DNA from: JACZQZ01 sp046756945
GTDB taxonomy: Bacteria; Pseudomonadota; Alphaproteobacteria; Rhodospirillales; 2-02-FULL-58-16
Assembly (NCBI GenBank): GCA_046756945.1
Contig: JBHHXI010000001.1
Location: forward strand, 16,508-80,507
DNA length: 64,000 nt
Reading direction: 5' to 3'
Shown here: positions 46,677 to 58,507 of the stretch, in pieces
How the letters are laid out: each line of letters begins with the position of its first letter
Numbering within the stretch: the first letter of the stretch is position 1
Position numbers and translations under genes: made by a program
The notes under the pieces: model-generated
Database searches by the model: none
What the model saw: only the letters and a program-made list of their open reading frames with translations
What the model was told of the DNA's origin: nothing

Positions 46677-47177
46677 ATGGCGCCCCGCTTTCTGCTGATC
46701 GTCGACGTCCAGAAAGGGTTCATAAACGAGTGGACCCGGCACATCCCGGCAAAGGTGGAACGCCTGCAGGGCGACTTCGAGCGCCTGTGGATCACCCGGT
46801 TCTTCAACCCGGAAGGGTCGCTGCACCGCCGGCTCATGGGCTGGGGCCGGTTCGCGCCGGGCTCGGACGACACCCGGCTGGCGTTCACGCCCCGGGCCGG
46901 CGCAACCGTCATCGACAAGTCCACCTACACCTGCGTCACCGGGGACCTGCTTCAGGCGCTGGAAGGCGACGGCATCGCCACCGTGCACCTCGCCGGCATC
47001 GCCACCGACAACTGCGTCCTCAAGAGCGCCGTCGATCTGTTCGAGGCCGGCATAGAGCCCGTCGTGCTCGCCGGCCACTGCGCCAGCCACGGCGGACCCG
47101 ACTGCCATGAGGCCGGCCTGAAGCTGTTACGCCGGTTCATCGGCGAAGGGCAGGTGGTGGAGTATTCCGGTCCGTGA
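46677..47177 (+). CDS. Isochorismatase-family cysteine hydrolase
   Basis: A 166-residue single-domain hydrolase. The catalytic triad is Asp in LLIVDVQKGF (about residue 9), Lys in VIDKSTYTC (about 82), and Cys in GIATDNCVLKSA (about 117). Substrate is unknown; relatives include nicotinamidases and other amide hydrolases. GGGAGGAAGGG precedes ATG 46677. It is alone on the plus strand between mutS and glnD, which relatives usually keep adjacent. Confidence 0.88.
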   Translation: MAPRFLLIVDVQKGFINEWTRHIPAKVERLQGDFERLWITRFFNPEGSLHRRLMGWGRFAPGSDDTRLAFTPRAGATVIDKSTYTCVTGDLLQALEGDGIATVHLAGIATDNCVLKSAVDLFEAGIEPVVLAGHCASHGGPDCHEAGLKLLRRFIGEGQVVEYSGP

Positions 47178-47208
47178 CATCGGGCCGGTGTCGACCGGGC
47201 CCCCCGCC

Positions 47209-49917
47209 CTATTGGTCTCCGATGCGCTTCAGCCGGTAGAGCATCTCCAGCGCCTCGCGCGGGCTGAGCTCGTCGGGACGGATTTCGGTTAGCGCCTCTT
47301 CGAGGGGCGAAGGACCGCCCGTGCCGGCGCTGTCCGTCTGCCCGTCGGCGGCCGCGGCAAACAGGGGCAGGTCGTCCGCCAGGCGCGTCACGCCCGCGGA
47401 ATGCTCGCTTTTTTCCAGGGTTTCCAAAACCTGCTCCGCCCGCGCCACGACGTTGCCGGGCAGGCCGGCCAACTGGCCGACGTGGATGCCGTAGGAGCGG
47501 TCGGCGGCGCCCGGCGCCACTTCGTGCAGGAACACCACGTCGCCCTGCCATTCCTTGACCCGCATGGTGTGGCACGCCAGCGCCGGCAGCTTCGCCGACA
47601 ACGCCGTCAGTTCATGGAAATGGGTGGCGAAGAGCGCCCGGCACCGGTTCACGTCGTGCAGGTGCTCGACCACCGCCCAGGCGATGGACAGGCCGTCGAA
47701 GGTGGCGGTGCCGCGCCCGATCTCGTCCAGGATGACCAGGGCGCCCGGCCCCGCCTGGTTGAGGATGGCGGCGGTTTCCACCATCTCCACCATGAAGGTC
47801 GAGCGCCCGCGCGCCAGGTCGTCGGCGGCGCCGACCCGGGAAAACAATCGATCGACGACGCCGACGCGGGCCGCCGACGCGGGCACGTAGGCACCCGTCT
47901 GGGCGAGCACGGCGATCAGCGCCGCCTGGCGCAAAAAGGTGCTTTTGCCCGCCATGTTGGGCCCCGTCAGCAGCCACAGCCGCCCGTCGTCCGTGAGGCG
48001 GCAATCGTTGGCGACGAAGGCGCCTTCCTGGGTTTCCTCCAGCGCCGCCTCCACCACCGGGTGGCGGCCGGCCTTGATGTCGAAGTCGCGGCTTTTGTCC
48101 ACCACCGGCCGGCAGTAGCGCCTGTCGGCGGCCAACTGGGCGAGGGCGGACGCCACGTCCAGGGCGGCCAGGGCGGACGCCGCCGCCGCCACCGTGTCGG
48201 CGCGCCGGGAGACCTCGCCCACCAGGTCCTCGAACAGCTTGAGTTCCAGGGCCAGGGCCTGATCGCCGGCGCGTGCGATGCGTCCCTCCAGCTCGCCCAG
48301 CTCCACGGTGGTGTAGCGCACCGCGTTGGCCATGGTCTGGCGGTGGATGAACGGATCGTCTACGCCCGCCGGCACCTTGTCGGCCTGTTTCGCCGGCACC
48401 TCGATGAAGTAGCCGAGCACGTTGTTGTGGCGAATCCTGAGGGTGGCGATCCGGGTTTCCCCGGCGTAGCGGTTTTGCAGATTGGTGATCAGGCGCCGGC
48501 TTTCGTCGCGCAGGGCGCGCAGTTCGTCGAGCTCGGCAACATAGCCCCTGGCGATGAATCCGCCGTCCCGGGCGGCCACCGGCAACTCGGCGCCGAGGGC
48601 GCGCGCCAGGCGGTCGACGATCTCCCCATGGTGGCCCAGATCCGTGATGCAGGCGCCGATGCCGGACGGGGCGCCGGCCAGGCCGCCGGTATCGAGGGCC
48701 TCGCGCATGTCGGCGGTGAGCGCCAGGCCGTCGCGCACGGCGGCCAGGTCCCGGGGACCGCCGCGCCCGAGCGTCAGCCGCGAGAGCGCCCGTTCCATGT
48801 CCGGGCAGCGCTTCAGCAGCCGGCGCACGGACGCGCGCACCGGCTCGCCCTCGACGAAGAACTGCACCATGTCCAGCCGGCCGTCGATGGCGGCCGGATC
48901 GGTCAGCGGCGCGCCCAGGCGGGCCGCCAGGAGCCGGGCGCCGGCGCCGGTCACGGTCCTGTCGATGACGCCGAGCAGGCTTCCCCGGCGTCCGCCGGCA
49001 AGCGATTCGGTGAGCTCCAGGTTGCGCCGCGTCGCGGCGTCGATCTCCATCACCGCGTCCCCGGCCAGGCGCCGGGGCGGGGCGATGCGCGGCAGGCGCC
49101 CCTTCTGGGTCAGTTCCACGTAATCGACCAGCGCCCCGCCGGCCGCCACCTCGGCCCGCGAAAAGCCGCCGAAGGCATCCAGCGTCTTCACTCCGTACAG
49201 GGTCTCCAGGCGTTTACGCCCGTTTTCGCTGTCCAGGCGGCTGGCCGGCAGCGGGGTGAGGCCGTCCTTCCATTCGGCGAGAATCTCGAACAGGCTCGGC
49301 TTCTGGATGAGGGTTTCGGAGACCAGGAGCTCGCCCGGTTCCAGGCGCGCCAGGGCCGCGCCGAGGCCCGCCGCGGCCACCGGCTGGGTGTGGAAGGATC
49401 CGGTGGAGACGTCGATCCAGGCCAGTCCCAGGGCGCCCTGGACCTCGGCGCAGGCGACAAGGTGGTTGTGGCGGCGCGCATCGAGAAGCGCGTCCTCGGT
49501 GAGGGTTCCCCGGGTGACCACCCGGGTGACCTGGCGCCGCACCACCGCCTTGTTGCCGCGCTTTTTCGCCGCCGCCGGGTCTTCGACCTGTTCGCACACC
49601 GCCACCTTGAACCCCCGGCGGATGAGGCGGACCAGATACGCCTGGTGGCTGTGCACGGGAACCCCGCACATGGGAATGTCGGCGCCCAGGTGCTTGCCCC
49701 GTTTGGTCAGCGTGATGTCGAGGGCGCGGGACGCCGCCACCGCGTCGTCGAAAAACAGCTCGTAGAAATCCCCCATGCGGTAGAACAGCAGGCAATCGGG
49801 ATGGGTGCGCTTGATGGCCAGATACTGGACCATCATCGGCGTCGCGCCGGCGTCGCCTGTGCGCGCCGGCGGAGCGGGAACGGTTTCGGAACTCTTCTCA
49901 GGGCTGCCCTTGTGCAC
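47209..49917 (-). CDS. mutS: DNA mismatch repair protein MutS
   Basis: A 902-residue mismatch-recognition ATPase. The mismatch wedge is in [17 protein letters not shown] (Phe and Glu). The Walker A site is [30 protein letters not shown] is Walker B with the MutS signature. The C-terminal helix-turn-helix dimer region ends in LKRIGDQ. The start is uncertain: GTG 49917 adds 27 residues before PMMVQYL, and ATG 49836 or 49965 are options. It is divergent from maeB. Confidence 0.95.
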   Translation of the reverse strand: MHKGSPEKSSETVPAPPARTGDAGATPMMVQYLAIKRTHPDCLLFYRMGDFYELFFDDAVAASRALDITLTKRGKHLGADIPMCGVPVHSHQAYLVRLIRRGFKVAVCEQVEDPAAAKKRGNKAVVRRQVTRVVTRGTLTEDALLDARRHNHLVACAEVQGALGLAWIDVSTGSFHTQPVAAAGLGAALARLEPGELLVSETLIQKPSLFEILAEWKDGLTPLPASRLDSENGRKRLETLYGVKTLDAFGGFSRAEVAAGGALVDYVELTQKGRLPRIAPPRRLAGDAVMEIDAATRRNLELTESLAGGRRGSLLGVIDRTVTGAGARLLAARLGAPLTDPAAIDGRLDMVQFFVEGEPVRASVRRLLKRCPDMERALSRLTLGRGGPRDLAAVRDGLALTADMREALDTGGLAGAPSGIGACITDLGHHGEIVDRLARALGAELPVAARDGGFIARGYVAELDELRALRDESRRLITNLQNRYAGETRIATLRIRHNNVLGYFIEVPAKQADKVPAGVDDPFIHRQTMANAVRYTTVELGELEGRIARAGDQALALELKLFEDLVGEVSRRADTVAAAASALAALDVASALAQLAADRRYCRPVVDKSRDFDIKAGRHPVVEAALEETQEGAFVANDCRLTDDGRLWLLTGPNMAGKSTFLRQAALIAVLAQTGAYVPASAARVGVVDRLFSRVGAADDLARGRSTFMVEMVETAAILNQAGPGALVILDEIGRGTATFDGLSIAWAVVEHLHDVNRCRALFATHFHELTALSAKLPALACHTMRVKEWQGDVVFLHEVAPGAADRSYGIHVGQLAGLPGNVVARAEQVLETLEKSEHSAGVTRLADDLPLFAAAADGQTDSAGTGGPSPLEEALTEIRPDELSPREALEMLYRLKRIGDQ

Positions 49918-50085
49918 GGCGGATACGGCGCTCGGGTTGTGTCGCCACGCGGCGGACCATACCATACCCCTTGCGCTACGGGCTATGAATCGCGCCCGCC
50001 CTTGGGCACAATGGCGGCAAGAACCAACGCGACAGCGCAGAATCGCGATCCAAACGGAACCACTCGTTTGCGGGGACAGAACACC

Positions 50086-52356
<2,271 letters not shown>

Positions 52357-52622
52357 TCCGCCGCGCTTTTCCCGTCGTTCCATCCGGCGCCGCCGGCGGG
52401 GCGGCGATACGGCCCTCAAGCGTCCCTGACGGCTCCGTGACGGCGCGCATTCAGGCCCTGCCCCGGTATCAGGAGCGGCGCCGGCGTGGGCGCCGGGAAA
52501 CGGCGTTCCGAAAAGGCAACTTTCTCAGAAAAACAATTGTGCTTTCCCCGGAAATCTGATTCATAGGCCCCAGTGACCTGCGCCCTGCGAAAATTGCTTA
52601 CCCCGGCAACAAATCGTGCCCG
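52357..52622. other. maeB-pit spacer
   Basis: A 266-nt interval without a gene. A GGCGCC/GGCGCC inverted repeat lies near 52476-52497 without a T-run. No clear promoter or Pho box was seen before pit. Confidence 0.35.
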
Positions 52623-54107
52623 ATGAGTGAACACGCACTGGCGAAAAAAGGCCCAGTCCCCATCGACCTGAAGAAGATTTTCCGCCTGGAAACGTCGCCC
52701 CGGGGAAACGGGAGCAGTGCCATACACCTGGGCGTGGCGTTGCTGTTCCTGATCGCGGTCGGGGCGTTCGTTTCGCTGCAGGCGGGAGGGCTCGAGCACA
52801 GCGCCTTCGTCATCGCCGCCGGCGTCATCGGCGGCTACATGGCGATCAACATCGGCGCCAACGACGTGGCCAACAACGTCGGTCCGGCGGTCGGCTCGCG
52901 GGCCCTGACCATGGCCGGCGCGCTCGTCATCGCCGCCGTGTGCGAGACGGCGGGAGCGATCCTCGCCGGCGGCGACGTGGTCAACACCATCTCCAAGGGA
53001 ATCATCGATCCCACCCTCATGCCCGACACCACCACGTTCATCATGGCGATGACGGGGGCGCTTCTGGCGGCCGCGTTGTGGCTCAACCTGGCCACCTATT
53101 TCGGGGCCCCGGTTTCGACCACCCATTCCATCGTCGGCGGCGTGCTGGGCGCCGGGATCGCCGCCACCGGGGCGGCCGCCGTGAATTGGGGCACCATGGG
53201 CAAGATCGCCGCCAGTTGGGTGATCTCGCCCTTGCTCGGCGGCATCGTGGCGGCGCTATTCCTGGCCTTCATCAAGGTCACCATCCTCGACAAGGACGAC
53301 AAGCTCGCCGCCGCCAGACGCTGGGTGCCGGTCCTGGTGGCGATCATGGCCTCGGCGTTCTCCATGTACCTGGCGACGAAGGGGCTGAAAAAAATCTGGG
53401 CGGCGCCCGCCTCCCTGGTCGCCGGCGGCGGCGCGGTGGTTTTCGCCGCCGCCTACGTTGTCGTCAAGGCGGCGGTGGCGCGGCGCTGCCTGACCCTGGA
53501 AAACCGCAGCCCCGAGGTCAACAGCCTGTTCATCATCCCCCTGATCTTCTCGGCGGCGCTGCTGTCCTTTGCCCACGGCGCCAACGACGTGGCCAACGCC
53601 ATCGGGCCGCTCGCCGCCATCGTCGGCACGGCGTCCACCGGCGGCATCGCCGGCCGGGTGGGTATTCCCATGTGGGTGATGGTGGTGGGCGCGCTGGGCA
53701 TCGCCACCGGACTGATGCTGTTCGGACCCCGGCTGATTCGCATCGTCGGGGAAAAGATCACCAACCTCAACCCCGTGCGCGCCTACTGCGTGGCGCTATC
53801 GGCGGCGATCACGGTGCTCATCGCCTCGGCCATGGGCCTGCCGGTGAGCTCCACCCACATCGCCGTCGGCGGCGTGTTCGGCGTCGGTTTTTTCCGCGAA
53901 TTCCTGGCCAACTACCGCCGGGGCAACTCCATGCCCCAATCGTTGGGGGCCGCCGCGACACCGGGCTACGAGAAACCGCAGAAGCGAAAACTGGTCCGCC
54001 GCGCGCACCTGACCACCATCGTCACCGCCTGGCTGGTGACCGTGCCCATGGCGGCGCTGCTGGCCGGTCTGCTGTTCTTCCTCCTCGACGCCCTCCGCCA
54101 GGCCTGA
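52623..54107 (+). CDS. Pit-family inorganic phosphate transporter
   Basis: A 494-residue membrane carrier with about 11 segments. The PiT signature GANDVANNVGPAVGS is near residue 79, and its internal duplicate GANDVANAIGPLAAIVG is near 319. The duplicated VSTTHSIVG and VSSTHIAVG motifs are also present. It should import phosphate with a cation. It ends 2 nt from the convergent macro-domain gene. Related proteins differ in ion coupling; proton or sodium cannot be told. Confidence 0.94.
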   Translation: MSEHALAKKGPVPIDLKKIFRLETSPRGNGSSAIHLGVALLFLIAVGAFVSLQAGGLEHSAFVIAAGVIGGYMAINIGANDVANNVGPAVGSRALTMAGALVIAAVCETAGAILAGGDVVNTISKGIIDPTLMPDTTTFIMAMTGALLAAALWLNLATYFGAPVSTTHSIVGGVLGAGIAATGAAAVNWGTMGKIAASWVISPLLGGIVAALFLAFIKVTILDKDDKLAAARRWVPVLVAIMASAFSMYLATKGLKKIWAAPASLVAGGGAVVFAAAYVVVKAAVARRCLTLENRSPEVNSLFIIPLIFSAALLSFAHGANDVANAIGPLAAIVGTASTGGIAGRVGIPMWVMVVGALGIATGLMLFGPRLIRIVGEKITNLNPVRAYCVALSAAITVLIASAMGLPVSSTHIAVGGVFGVGFFREFLANYRRGNSMPQSLGAAATPGYEKPQKRKLVRRAHLTTIVTAWLVTVPMAALLAGLLFFLLDALRQA

Positions 54108-54109
54108 CG

Positions 54110-54625
54110 TCAGCCGGTTTCTTCCAGCGCCGCCTCGTGGGCTTCCACCGAGGCCCGGCCGAAGCAGCAGAAGATCACCTTGTCCAGGACGTCGTCGCCG
54201 GCCAGGAAACCGGCCGCGGTGTTGACCGCGATGCGCGCCGCCCGCTCCGGCGGAAAGCGGTAGACGCCGGTGCTGATGGCGGGAAAGGCGATGGTTTTCA
54301 GTCCATGGGCCGCGGCCAGTTCCAGGGAGTTGCGGTAGCACCCGGCCAACAGGTCGTCCTCGCCCCGGCCGCCGCCGTGCCACACGGGCCCGACGGTGTG
54401 GATCACGTGCCTGGCCGGCAGCCGGTATCCCTTGGTGATCCTGGCCTCGCCGGTCGGGCAGCCGCCCAGCGTCCGGCATTCGTCCAGCAACCCGCGCCCG
54501 GCGGCGCGGTGTATGGCGCCGTCCACCCCGCCGCCGCCGAGCAGGCTTTCGTTGGCGGCGTTGACGATGGCGTCCACCTCCAGTTTGGTGATGTCGCCCT
54601 CGACGATGGCTATCCGTTCGCCCAT
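54110..54625 (-). CDS. Macro-domain protein (YmdB-like ADP-ribose hydrolase)
   Basis: A 171-residue macro domain that binds ADP-ribose and usually removes O-acetyl or other ADP-ribosyl groups. The ligand loops are [20 protein letters not shown] (about 21-40) and [17 protein letters not shown] (about 115-131). GPVWHGGG is the third motif (about 79-86). It starts ATG with CCGACC before it and shares a tail-to-tail end with pit. Confidence 0.92.
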   Translation of the reverse strand: MGERIAIVEGDITKLEVDAIVNAANESLLGGGGVDGAIHRAAGRGLLDECRTLGGCPTGEARITKGYRLPARHVIHTVGPVWHGGGRGEDDLLAGCYRNSLELAAAHGLKTIAFPAISTGVYRFPPERAARIAVNTAAGFLAGDDVLDKVIFCCFGRASVEAHEAALEETG

Positions 54626-54677
54626 GGTCGGTTCCTCCCGGTGCCCCCCGCATCATAGGCGGGGAGGCGCGGTAGTC

Positions 54678-56018
54678 CTAGCCGCCGGGTGCCGCCGGTT
54701 CGGGCTCCGGGGCGACGCGCCGCATCAGCCACAGCAGCACGAGAAGACCGGGCACGGCGGCCGCGGCGCTGAACAGGAAAAATCCGATCCAGTCCAGGTG
54801 ATCGGCCGTCCACCCGGCCGACGCCGACAGCACGTCCCGGGCGAAGGCCATGAAGGAGCTCAACAGCGCGTACTGGGTCGCCGTGTAGGCCTGGTTGCAC
54901 AGGCTGGACAGATAGGCGACGAAGGCCGACGTGGCCATGCCCGAGGTGACGTTTTCCGCGGCGATGGTGACGATCAGCATGGGCACGCTGTGCCCGGCCA
55001 GGGCCTGGAGCACGAACACCAGGGTGCCGGCGATCTGCAGCACGCCGCAAATGAGCAGGGTTCGCATGATCCCCAGCCGGCTGACCATGAGGCCGCCGAT
55101 GAGGCCGCCGGCGATGGTGGCGCCGAGGCCGAACACCTTGCTGACGTTGGCGATCTCGACCGTGGTGAACCCCATCTCCACGTAAAACGGATTGGCCATG
55201 ACCCCGAGATAGGCCTCGCCCAGCTTGTACAGCATGATGAAGAGCACGATGGCGCCCCAGCCCGAGCGGGTCATGAGGTCGCGGAAGGGCGCGATCACGG
55301 CCTCGTAGAACCAGGCCAGCAGACGCGCCAGCTTCGGCGACATGCCCGAGGCCAGGTGCCCGCGGATGCGTTCCTCCTCGGCCTCGGCGGTGCGCACCGA
55401 TCCGCCGGTCCGGGGTTCGGGCGCCGCCAGAACGGTGATCATGCCCACCACCACGGCGATACCCATGATCGTGTAGACCTGGTTCCAGGTGAAGACCGAG
55501 GCCAGCCACAGGGCGCCGGCGCCCGCCGTGAGCATGCCCATCCGGTAGCCCAGGACGATCGTGCCGGCGCCCGCGCCCTGTTCGTCGTCTTCGAGGATTT
55601 CCACCCGGTAGGCATCGATGACGATGTCCTGGCTGGCGGAGAAGAAGGCGACGAGAAGGGCGAAAAGAGCGGTCGCGGCGGGGTTCTCCGCCGGGCTGGT
55701 CGTCGCCATGGCGACGATCGACGCCATCAGCGCCGCCTGGGTGGCGATGGCCCAGCCGCGCCGCCGGCCCAAGAGCCGGCCGAGGACGGGGAGCGTGATG
55801 CGGTCGATCACCGGCGCCCACAGGAACTTGAACGTATACGGCGTCCTGACCAGGGAGAAGAGGCCGATGGCGGTGAGCGAGACGCCTTCGATCTTCAGCC
55901 ACACCGAAAGGGTGGAAAACACCAAAAGCAGGGGCAGGCCGCTGGAGAACCCGAGGAACAGGATGACCAGCATGCGGCGGTCCAGATAGACGTTCGCCGC
56001 CTCCCGCCAGGTCTTCAT
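54678..56018 (-). CDS. AmpG-like muropeptide permease (MFS)
   Basis: A 446-residue major-facilitator protein with about 12 to 14 segments. FLGFSSGLPLLLVFSTLSVW (about 19-38) and FKFLWAPVIDRITLP match the AmpG signature; FSASQDIVIDAYRVEIL is another. AmpG takes in anhydro-muropeptides for cell-wall recycling. ATG 56018 was chosen, and GGGGAC lies 9 nt ahead. A perfect palindrome stands at 56032-56050, just above the ribosome site. Confidence 0.92.
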   Translation of the reverse strand: MKTWREAANVYLDRRMLVILFLGFSSGLPLLLVFSTLSVWLKIEGVSLTAIGLFSLVRTPYTFKFLWAPVIDRITLPVLGRLLGRRRGWAIATQAALMASIVAMATTSPAENPAATALFALLVAFFSASQDIVIDAYRVEILEDDEQGAGAGTIVLGYRMGMLTAGAGALWLASVFTWNQVYTIMGIAVVVGMITVLAAPEPRTGGSVRTAEAEEERIRGHLASGMSPKLARLLAWFYEAVIAPFRDLMTRSGWGAIVLFIMLYKLGEAYLGVMANPFYVEMGFTTVEIANVSKVFGLGATIAGGLIGGLMVSRLGIMRTLLICGVLQIAGTLVFVLQALAGHSVPMLIVTIAAENVTSGMATSAFVAYLSSLCNQAYTATQYALLSSFMAFARDVLSASAGWTADHLDWIGFFLFSAAAAVPGLLVLLWLMRRVAPEPEPAAPGG

Positions 56019-56385
56019 GAGGCGTCCCCGTGGGCCAGTGACACTGGCCCCCTGTATGCCCCATAAGCCTTTGATAAGCAATAAGAACGGAGAGGCGCCT
56101 GGGGCGCTCTCCCCCAACGTGCCCGACCCGCGCATGCGACCACGGGGTGCCGGTGGGTTGCCGTCGTGCCGTCCGCGGGCGGACGGGGCGGGGAAAGGTG
56201 CATGACGCCGTTCGCCGTCTATGGGTTTCAGCGGTAGTCAGGCGCGTCCGGGTTCGACGGCCCCCGGGGAATACAGGTTTACCCACAATTTTTGTAGGAA
56301 TTTCGCCTGTCCCGGCATATGGTCGTCGGGAGTCCCTGATATAGAGGTGTTCCATGGCTTTCCGCTGCCACACAGGGAGGAAGCA
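56019..56385. other. ampG / small-gene divergent spacer
   Basis: A 367-nt divergent interval. Apart from the palindrome at 56032-56050 it shows AT-rich patches near 56275-56300 that may hold a promoter for the small gene at 56386. No additional gene is convincing. Confidence 0.4.
56032..56050. promoter_or_regulatory. Perfect 19-bp palindrome upstream of ampG
   Basis: GGGCCAGTG, one central base, and CACTGGCCC form a perfect inverted repeat 14 nt above the ampG ATG. It may be an operator for ampG or a leader hairpin near its ribosome site. Confidence 0.6.
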
Positions 56386-56775
56386 ATGGGTGAACACGAC
56401 CAAAAGGACAGTGACCTCTGCAAGACCTGCGTCTACTGGATCGACCGCGCACACGGCGGCCGTTGCTATCTTGATCTGCACCCCGGGACCTGCGGCCACT
56501 ACACGCCCGGGAAAACCGGCCCACGGGACGAGCCGACGGAGGGGGACGGGCGGGCACGGCACGTGGACCCCGGGGTGAGGGATAGCCAGGAACGGTGCCC
56601 CCCCCGTGGTCCCCGACGCCGTCAGCCGAGCTTCCGTTGGACCAGGCGTTCAAGCGAGGTATCGGGACGGGCGCCGACGTGGCCGATGACCTCGGCGGCG
56701 GCGATGCCGCCGATGCGCGCGCAGGCGGCGAGCCCGAAGCCGTGGGTGAGGCCGTACAGGAACCCCGCCGCATAG
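56386..56775 (+). CDS. Small Cys-rich protein, C-terminus doubtful
   Basis: A small protein whose first 50 residues look real: Cys12, Cys15, Cys27 and Cys36 (C-x2-C-x11-C-x8-C) in CKTCVYWIDRAHGG, GRCYLDLHPG and CGHYTPG, resembling small metal-binding proteins whose function is unknown. The ribosome site AGGGAGGA is strong. The frame stays open to 56775 and overlaps the last 154 nt of the oppositely read kinase gene. The later part, Arg/Pro rich, may not be native; a true stop may be lost. Confidence 0.5.
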   Translation: MGEHDQKDSDLCKTCVYWIDRAHGGRCYLDLHPGTCGHYTPGKTGPRDEPTEGDGRARHVDPGVRDSQERCPPRGPRRRQPSFRWTRRSSEVSGRAPTWPMTSAAAMPPMRAQAASPKPWVRPYRNPAA

Positions 56776-57614
56776 GCGTCGCCGGCCCCGGTGGTGTCCA
56801 CCACGCCTTCCACCGGCTCGGCGTCGATGACATGGGTGTCGTCGCCCGATATCACGACCGAGCCCTTTTCGCTGCGCGTCAGCGCCGCGATCCGGCAATG
56901 GCCGCGCACCCGTTGCAAGGCCGCGTCGAAGGTGTCTTCGCGGTAGAGCGCCGTGATTTCCGCTTCGTTGGCGAACAGCACGTCCACGTGGTCCTCCAGG
57001 AGGTCCAGGAATTCGGCCCGGTGGCGCTCGACGCAGAACGGATCGGAAAGGCTGAGCGAAACCATGCGGCCGGTGTCGTGGGCCACCGTCGCCGCCTTGA
57101 TGAAAGCTTCCTTGGCCTTCGGCGGGTCCCACAGGTATCCCTCCAGATAGGTAAACCTGGCGGCGGCGATGATGTCGGGGTCGATGTCTGCGGGCGCCAG
57201 CTCCGCCGACGCGCCGAGGCAGGTCTGCATGGTGCGCTGGGCATCCGGCGTGACCAGGATCAGCGACCGGGCGGTGGGCGCGCCGTCCCGCAGCGGCGGC
57301 GTTTCGAAGGTGACGCCGAGGGCGCGGATGTCGTGGCGGAATACGTCCCCCAACTGGTCGTCGCAGACCTTGCCGACGAAGGCGCCGGCGCCGCCGAGGG
57401 ACGCCAGCCCGGCGATGGTGTTGGCCGCCGAGCCGCCGGAACACTCGACCCCCGGCGCCATGTGCGCGTAGAGCCGTTCGGCGGCATCGGCGTCGACGAG
57501 GGTCATGGCGCCCTTGGCCAGGGCGTGCTCGGCCAGGAACCCGTCATCGGCATGGGCGAGAACGTCGACGATGGCGTTGCCGATGCCGACCACGTCGAAC
57601 CGGGTCTCCGCCAT
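56622..57614 (-). CDS. PfkB-family sugar kinase, adenosine kinase type
   Basis: A 330-residue ribokinase-fold kinase. FDVVGIGNAIVDVLA opens it, GGSAANTIAGLASLGG (about 68-83) binds the sugar, and DTTGAGDAYAAGFLYG (about 282-297) carries the catalytic Asp. The pattern best matches adenosine kinase-like proteins, common in alphaproteobacteria near ribosome- or metabolism-related genes; the substrate is not certain. AAAGGAG precedes ATG 57614. Confidence 0.9.
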   Translation of the reverse strand: MAETRFDVVGIGNAIVDVLAHADDGFLAEHALAKGAMTLVDADAAERLYAHMAPGVECSGGSAANTIAGLASLGGAGAFVGKVCDDQLGDVFRHDIRALGVTFETPPLRDGAPTARSLILVTPDAQRTMQTCLGASAELAPADIDPDIIAAARFTYLEGYLWDPPKAKEAFIKAATVAHDTGRMVSLSLSDPFCVERHRAEFLDLLEDHVDVLFANEAEITALYREDTFDAALQRVRGHCRIAALTRSEKGSVVISGDDTHVIDAEPVEGVVDTTGAGDAYAAGFLYGLTHGFGLAACARIGGIAAAEVIGHVGARPDTSLERLVQRKLG

Positions 57615-57802
57615 GGCCGCTCCTTTCCTCATCCGCCCCACCGGCGCCGCGCAGTATAACGGCGGCGCAAGGCGTCACAAGGGACGGGTTGCGCCCCGGC
57701 GCAAGCGCGCCCGACGGCCCCTATCCCCTTGCCCGGGCCGACGGGGGCGGGTAAACAAACCGTCCCCACGGTCGGAATTTAGCGGATATCCGGAGCGTCG
57801 AC

Positions 57803-58474
57803 GTGTTGGGCGCCTTCTTCAAGGCCATAGGCCAGCTTGGTGATCCCGCCGTCAGGCGCGTCGTCTGGACCGGCCTGGGCATTTCGCTCGGCGTCTTCGT
57901 CGGCCTGTGGACGGCCATCGGGTACCTGTTGGCCAACACCGCCCTGTTCGAGCTCGGTTGGCTGGAAGCGCTGGTCGACGTGCTGGGCGGGCTGACGACG
58001 CTGGTCCTCACCTGGCTCCTTTTCCCGGGCGTGGTCAGCGCGGTGATCGCCGTCCTCCTGGACGCCGTCGTGCGCGCCGTGGAGGCCCGCCATTACCCCG
58101 ATCTGCCGGAAGCGCCGGGCGCCGGCATGGCCGCCACCGTGCTCACGGCGGCGAAGTTTTTCGGCGCGCTGATAGTCCTCAACACGGCGGCCCTGCTGTT
58201 TCTTTTTGTGCCGCCGGTTTTCCCTTTTGTTTTCTACGCCGTAAATGGCTATCTTCTGGGCAGGGAATACTTCGAGCTGGTTGCCCTGCGCCGGGCCGGG
58301 AACGCCGAGACCCGGGCGCTGCGGAAGGCGCACCGGGGACAGCTTTTCCTCGCCGGCCTGGGTATCGCCCTGCTTCTGACCGTGCCGGTGGTGAATTTGC
58401 TGGCCCCCGTTACCGCTACCGCCGTCATGGTGCACCTGTTCGAGCTTTGGCGGACCCGCGGGCAGGCGGCGTAG
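57803..58474 (+). CDS. EI24-domain membrane protein
   Basis: A 223-residue inner-membrane protein with about four segments (LGISLGVFVGLWTAIGYLLA, LTTLVLTWLLFPGVVSAVIA, LIVLNTAALLFLFVPPVFPF and LAGLGIALLLTVPVVNLLAP). These and NGYLLGREYFELVALRR fit the EI24 (CysZ-like) domain. CysZ proteins are sulfate channels, but EI24 proteins vary, so function is not set. The start is GTG at 57803. Its stop is 33 nt from the bactofilin start. Confidence 0.87.
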   Translation: MLGAFFKAIGQLGDPAVRRVVWTGLGISLGVFVGLWTAIGYLLANTALFELGWLEALVDVLGGLTTLVLTWLLFPGVVSAVIAVLLDAVVRAVEARHYPDLPEAPGAGMAATVLTAAKFFGALIVLNTAALLFLFVPPVFPFVFYAVNGYLLGREYFELVALRRAGNAETRALRKAHRGQLFLAGLGIALLLTVPVVNLLAPVTATAVMVHLFELWRTRGQAA

Positions 58475-58507
58475 CCGGGCGGGCCCGGGGTGAAGGGGAA
58501 AAACACC

